DNA of 64,000 nucleotides. Source: UBA1258 sp963643225. GTDB taxonomy: Bacteria; Bacillota; Clostridia; Lachnospirales; Lachnospiraceae. The position numbers and the translations under genes were made by a program. The stretch covers positions 1 to 64,000 of the forward strand of contig CAVIIX010000004.1 in NCBI GenBank assembly GCA_963643225.1, in the 5' to 3' direction. Position 1 is the stretch's first letter. Each line of letters opens with the position of its first letter. This document shows, one piece after another, positions 60,957 to 64,000 of the stretch. Under the pieces are notes generated by a model. That model ran no database searches. It was not told the origin of the DNA and was given only the letters and a program-made list of their open reading frames with translations.

Positions 60957-62072
60957 ATGATAAATTTTGAAAACAGTATTTTAAATAAGGGAGACACTTC
61001 CCGCATAAAGAAGGCATTTTTAAAGGCCATGAGAGGAAAACCCATTACCGTAGGCTTTTTAGGAGGCTCCATCACCCAGGGCTGTTTATCTTCAACTCCT
61101 GACACCTGCTATGCGGCACTTGTATATAAATGGTTTAAGGAAAAATTTCCAATGTCAAAGATTACCTATGTAAATGCAGGTATCGGCGGCACGCCTTCAG
61201 ACTTTGGTGTAGCAAGAGTTAAGGATGACTTATTACGATTCAAGCCTGATTTTTCAATCGTTGAATTCAGTGTTAACGATGCGGCTAATGACTATTACAT
61301 GGAGACCTATGAAGGCTTAATAAGAAGGATTTTAAACGATAAATGTAAAACGGCTTTAATGCTTGTGCACAACGTGCGCTACGACAACATGGAAAGTGCT
61401 GAAGATAAGCATATGTTTATCGGAAAATATTATAACCTGCCGGAAGTATCCATGAAGCATTCGGTATACCCAGAAGTTGCAAACGGCAATATTAAAGCAA
61501 GAGACATTACTTCAGACGACCTTCATCCAAATGATTTAGGACATCTTTATTTATCACGGATTATTATCTATTCTCTTGAAAAGATATACGACGAGCTTGT
61601 GACCAACGAAAAGCTTAAAATAGACAGAAAACTTCCTAAACCCGTCACCAGAAATGGCTATGAAAATTCAGAAAGACTTCAGAATACTAATTTTGAAGCA
61701 GAATTAAATGGCTTTGAAGAGGATAAAGAAGAACAGCACCACATAATGGAAATGTTCAGACACGGATATACTGCATGGAAAAAGGGTGATTCCATTAAAT
61801 TTACAAAGGAATGCTCATATATAACCGTTCAGTATAGAAAGAGCATTAATAAGCCCACACCTGTTGCTGAAATCATCATTGACAATGATGCTGAGAATGC
61901 TGTTTCTTTAGACGGAAATTTCGAGGAAGACTGGGGCGACTGCTTATATACACAGCCTATAGCCAGGGCTCTTGAATTTAAGGAACATACTATAGAAATC
62001 AGAATTAAAGAAGACCACGGAAATATGGATAAGGTACCGTTTTATTTGGTTTCCGTTATTGTATCTAAATAA
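60957..62072 (+). CDS. CE17-like acetyl esterase (SGNH hydrolase with C-terminal sandwich)
   Basis: 371-residue cytoplasmic esterase. SGNH block I GFLGGSITQG holds S38, IVEFSVNDAAND is block III, and block V SDDLHPND gives D187 and H190. Residues about 230-371 form a beta-sandwich (TAWKKGDSIKFTKECSYIT). This order, hydrolase first and CBM-like domain last, matches what I know of CE17 mannooligosaccharide 2-O-acetyl esterases, the usual partner of a CE2 enzyme. AGAGG at 60942-60946 supports ATG 60957. The CE17 label rests on architecture and context. Confidence 0.78.
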   Translation: MINFENSILNKGDTSRIKKAFLKAMRGKPITVGFLGGSITQGCLSSTPDTCYAALVYKWFKEKFPMSKITYVNAGIGGTPSDFGVARVKDDLLRFKPDFSIVEFSVNDAANDYYMETYEGLIRRILNDKCKTALMLVHNVRYDNMESAEDKHMFIGKYYNLPEVSMKHSVYPEVANGNIKARDITSDDLHPNDLGHLYLSRIIIYSLEKIYDELVTNEKLKIDRKLPKPVTRNGYENSERLQNTNFEAELNGFEEDKEEQHHIMEMFRHGYTAWKKGDSIKFTKECSYITVQYRKSINKPTPVAEIIIDNDAENAVSLDGNFEEDWGDCLYTQPIARALEFKEHTIEIRIKEDHGNMDKVPFYLVSVIVSK

Positions 62073-62092
62073 AAATACGTATAGAGGTAAAT

Positions 62093-64000
62093 ATGTTTAA
62101 TAAGGATTTTGTATGGGGCGTTGCCACAAGCTCCTTTCAGACTGAGGGCGCCTTAAAGGAAGGCGGAAGAGGAAGAAGCATCTGGGATTCATTTTGTGAG
62201 ACTTCAGGTAAAATCTGGAATAACTGCTCTCCGGAGCCTTCCTGCGATTTCTACCATAAATATAAAGAAGACATAGCCTTAATGAAGGAAATGGGCATTA
62301 AAGCCTACAGATTTTCTTTATCCTGGCCACGCATTCTCCCTGAGGGTATAGGCTTAGTCAACGAGGAGGGAGTTGCCTTTTACAATAACGTAATTAACGA
62401 GCTTTTAGCTAACGGCATTGAACCCTATATCACCATGTATCATTGGGACTTTCCGGAGGCGCTTCAAAAGAAGGGCGGCTGGGTAAATCCTGAAGTAACA
62501 GAATGGTTTGCTGAATATGCCCGCGTTGTATCTGAGCGTTTTTCTGACAGAGTAAAATATTTTATTACATTAAATGAGCCTCAGTGCTTTTCAGGTATTT
62601 CGTTTTTATCAGGGGAACATGCGCCCGGCATTAAATTAGAGCCTAAGGATCAGTTTTTACAGGTTCATAATATGTTAAAAGCCCACGGAAGAGCGGTTCA
62701 GGAATTAAGAAGGAATGCAAAACAGAAAATAAAAGTCGGCTTTGCACCCACATGCGGTATGCCTTATCCTGAAACGGATTCAGAGGCTGATATTGAGGCT
62801 GCAAAAAAAATCATGTTTTCCTGTGCTCCTGATTTAAATAACTGGACCTGGACTGTTTCATGGTTTTCAGACCCTGTATTTTTAGGTAAATACCCTGAAG
62901 ACGGTCTTAAGACCTTTAAGGAATATTTGCCCCAAATTACTAAAGAAGACATGAAGCTTATATCCGAGCCACTTGATTTTATGGGTGAAAACATTTATAA
63001 CGGATATGCCATTCGTGCAGGCAAGGACGGAAATCCTGAATACGTAGAACGTGCTTTAGGATACGCCATTACAGGTAATGACTGGCCCATGACCCCTGAA
63101 TGCTTTTACTGGGGACTTAAATTTTTGTATGAAAGGTACAAGCTTCCTATATATGTAACCGAAAACGGCACCTGCTGTCGTGACTGGGTGTCAATGGACG
63201 GTAAGGTACATGATCCTTTAAGAATTGATTTTCTTGCGCGGTATATTAAAGCCATGGAAAAGGCAATTTCGGAAGGGGTAGATATAAAAGGCTATTTTGA
63301 GTGGACGTTTACGGATAATTTTGAGTGGAATTTAGGCTACAGAGACAGATTCGGTCTTGTGTATGTAGACTTTACCACCGGACGCCGCATCAGAAAGGAT
63401 TCTTCTTATTTTTATGCAGACGTTATCCGTACAAATGGTGATTGCATTATGAAGGAAAAGGAACTTCTTTTCTTTAGCCCTGTATTCAAAACAATGATCT
63501 GGGGCGGCAACAAAATGAAGGACGTATTCAATTACGACATTCCTGCAGACAACACTGGAGAGTGTTGGGCAATAAGCGCACATCCTAACGGAGATTGTGT
63601 GGTATCTGAAGGAAATTATAAGGGGAAGACGTTATCCTGGCTTTGGAGTAACAAGCCTGAATTATTCGGACACATGGATAAGGACAGATTTCCTTTATTA
63701 TTAAAGGTAATAGATGCAAAGGAGGATTTATCAATTCAGGTACATCCTTCCGATGAATATGCAAAGCTACATGAAAACGGTTCTTTAGGCAAAACTGAAT
63801 GCTGGTACATTTTAGACTGTGAGCCGGGTTCTAAGCTTGTAATCGGTCACAAGGCAAAGACTAAAGAAGAATTATGTAAACTAATTGATGAGCATAAATT
63901 TAATGAGCTCATTACGGAAGTAGCTGTTAAAAAGGGAGATTTCGTACAGATAGACCCGGGTACCGTCCATGCCATCAAGGGCGGAGTAATGATTTTAGAG
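62093..64000 (+). CDS. GH1 beta-glycosidase fused to phosphomannose isomerase (cut by window end)
   Basis: At least 636 residues, open at the 3' edge. Residues 1-450 are a GH1 barrel: acid/base E162 (TLNEPQ), nucleophile E357 (VTENGT), and NFEWNLGYRDRFG with E411-W412, the signature of enzymes on unphosphorylated sugars. From about residue 453 a type I phosphomannose isomerase begins (LLFFSPVFKTMIWGG), with metal ligands Q549 and H551 (SIQVHPSDE) and E569 (KTECWYIL). The frame is continuous, with no stop and no ribosome site at the internal Met at 63449. The GH1 part probably frees mannose or glucose from short beta-oligomers; the isomerase turns mannose 6-phosphate into fructose 6-phosphate. 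Confidence 0.88.
   Translation, partial: MFNKDFVWGVATSSFQTEGALKEGGRGRSIWDSFCETSGKIWNNCSPEPSCDFYHKYKEDIALMKEMGIKAYRFSLSWPRILPEGIGLVNEEGVAFYNNVINELLANGIEPYITMYHWDFPEALQKKGGWVNPEVTEWFAEYARVVSERFSDRVKYFITLNEPQCFSGISFLSGEHAPGIKLEPKDQFLQVHNMLKAHGRAVQELRRNAKQKIKVGFAPTCGMPYPETDSEADIEAAKKIMFSCAPDLNNWTWTVSWFSDPVFLGKYPEDGLKTFKEYLPQITKEDMKLISEPLDFMGENIYNGYAIRAGKDGNPEYVERALGYAITGNDWPMTPECFYWGLKFLYERYKLPIYVTENGTCCRDWVSMDGKVHDPLRIDFLARYIKAMEKAISEGVDIKGYFEWTFTDNFEWNLGYRDRFGLVYVDFTTGRRIRKDSSYFYADVIRTNGDCIMKEKELLFFSPVFKTMIWGGNKMKDVFNYDIPADNTGECWAISAHPNGDCVVSEGNYKGKTLSWLWSNKPELFGHMDKDRFPLLLKVIDAKEDLSIQVHPSDEYAKLHENGSLGKTECWYILDCEPGSKLVIGHKAKTKEELCKLIDEHKFNELITEVAVKKGDFVQIDPGTVHAIKGGVMILE

Noticed and set aside
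62093..63448. GH1 domain as a 6-phospho-beta-glucosidase
   Set aside because: The motif after the nucleophile is NFEW with Glu, as in enzymes on unphosphorylated sugars; no PTS genes are near.

Overview
The window looks like part of the chromosome of an anaerobic gut Firmicute, most likely a Lachnospiraceae member related to Roseburia, Butyrivibrio or Lachnospira. This rests on the AT-rich DNA, strong AGGAGG ribosome sites, the dgt-dnaG-rpoD-trmK core block, Lachnospiraceae-style sugar ABC transporters, and a beta-mannan locus whose gene content matches what I remember of the Roseburia mannan loci. No tool was run, so the taxon and all family names come from reading motifs.

Layout. 1-3410: an accessory edge with a decayed PIN-domain gene, an ECF sigma/anti-sigma pair, a ZIP metal transporter behind a palindromic DtxR-like operator, and tRNA-Leu(CAG) followed by a pile of stacked palindromes. 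3444-6113: LrgA/LrgB and a membrane TPR/MORN-like protein in one overlapping run. 6261-12565: dgt, dnaG, rpoD, trmK and a TGS-nucleoside kinase. 12624-15683: RNase P RNA, a trypsin-like lipoprotein and two G3E (COG0523) metal GTPases. 15739-20317: a CmpB-type membrane protein and a small surface-polysaccharide group (GT-C-like, Wzz-like, EpsG). 20321-22298 (minus strand): pyrI, pyrB and a nitroreductase. 22468-27313: a MATE exporter fused by overlap to a complete folate run (folC, folE, folP, folB-folK). 27431-34011: DUF5050 protein, DUF815 ATPase, ppk1, maf, a small unknown gene and a LacI-type regulator. 34082-37373 (minus strand): a PHP-HAD fusion and an ABC-F ATPase.

37533-64000 is one large beta-mannan / mannooligosaccharide locus, all on the plus strand. 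It encodes two acetyl esterases (CE2-like and CE17-like), GH2 beta-mannosidase, GH36 alpha-galactosidase, a surface GH26 mannanase with a CBM35-like domain, two complete pairs of CUT1 sugar permeases, two solute-binding proteins (one of 992 residues carrying its own carbohydrate-binding-like domains), a triple-repeat surface lipoprotein, a GH130 phosphorylase, and a GH1 beta-glycosidase fused in frame to phosphomannose isomerase and cut by the window end. Between the permease pairs lie three envelope genes rarely discussed together: an NHL/TPR protein, a Yip1-family membrane protein and a DUF5696 protein that reads like a membrane-anchored orphan glycoside hydrolase. No transport ATPase is present, so both importers probably use a shared MsmX/UgpC-type ATPase encoded elsewhere.

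The expected flow is: surface GH26 cuts mannan; binding proteins and permeases import acetylated, galactosylated oligomers; the esterases and GH36 remove side groups; GH130, GH2 and GH1 break the chain; mannose phosphate is isomerised to fructose 6-phosphate. The most original signals are the GH1-isomerase fusion, the transporter-associated DUF5696/Yip1/NHL-TPR module, the PHP-HAD fusion, the GTPase with a DUF1980-like tail, and a dispersed nested-palindrome terminator element.
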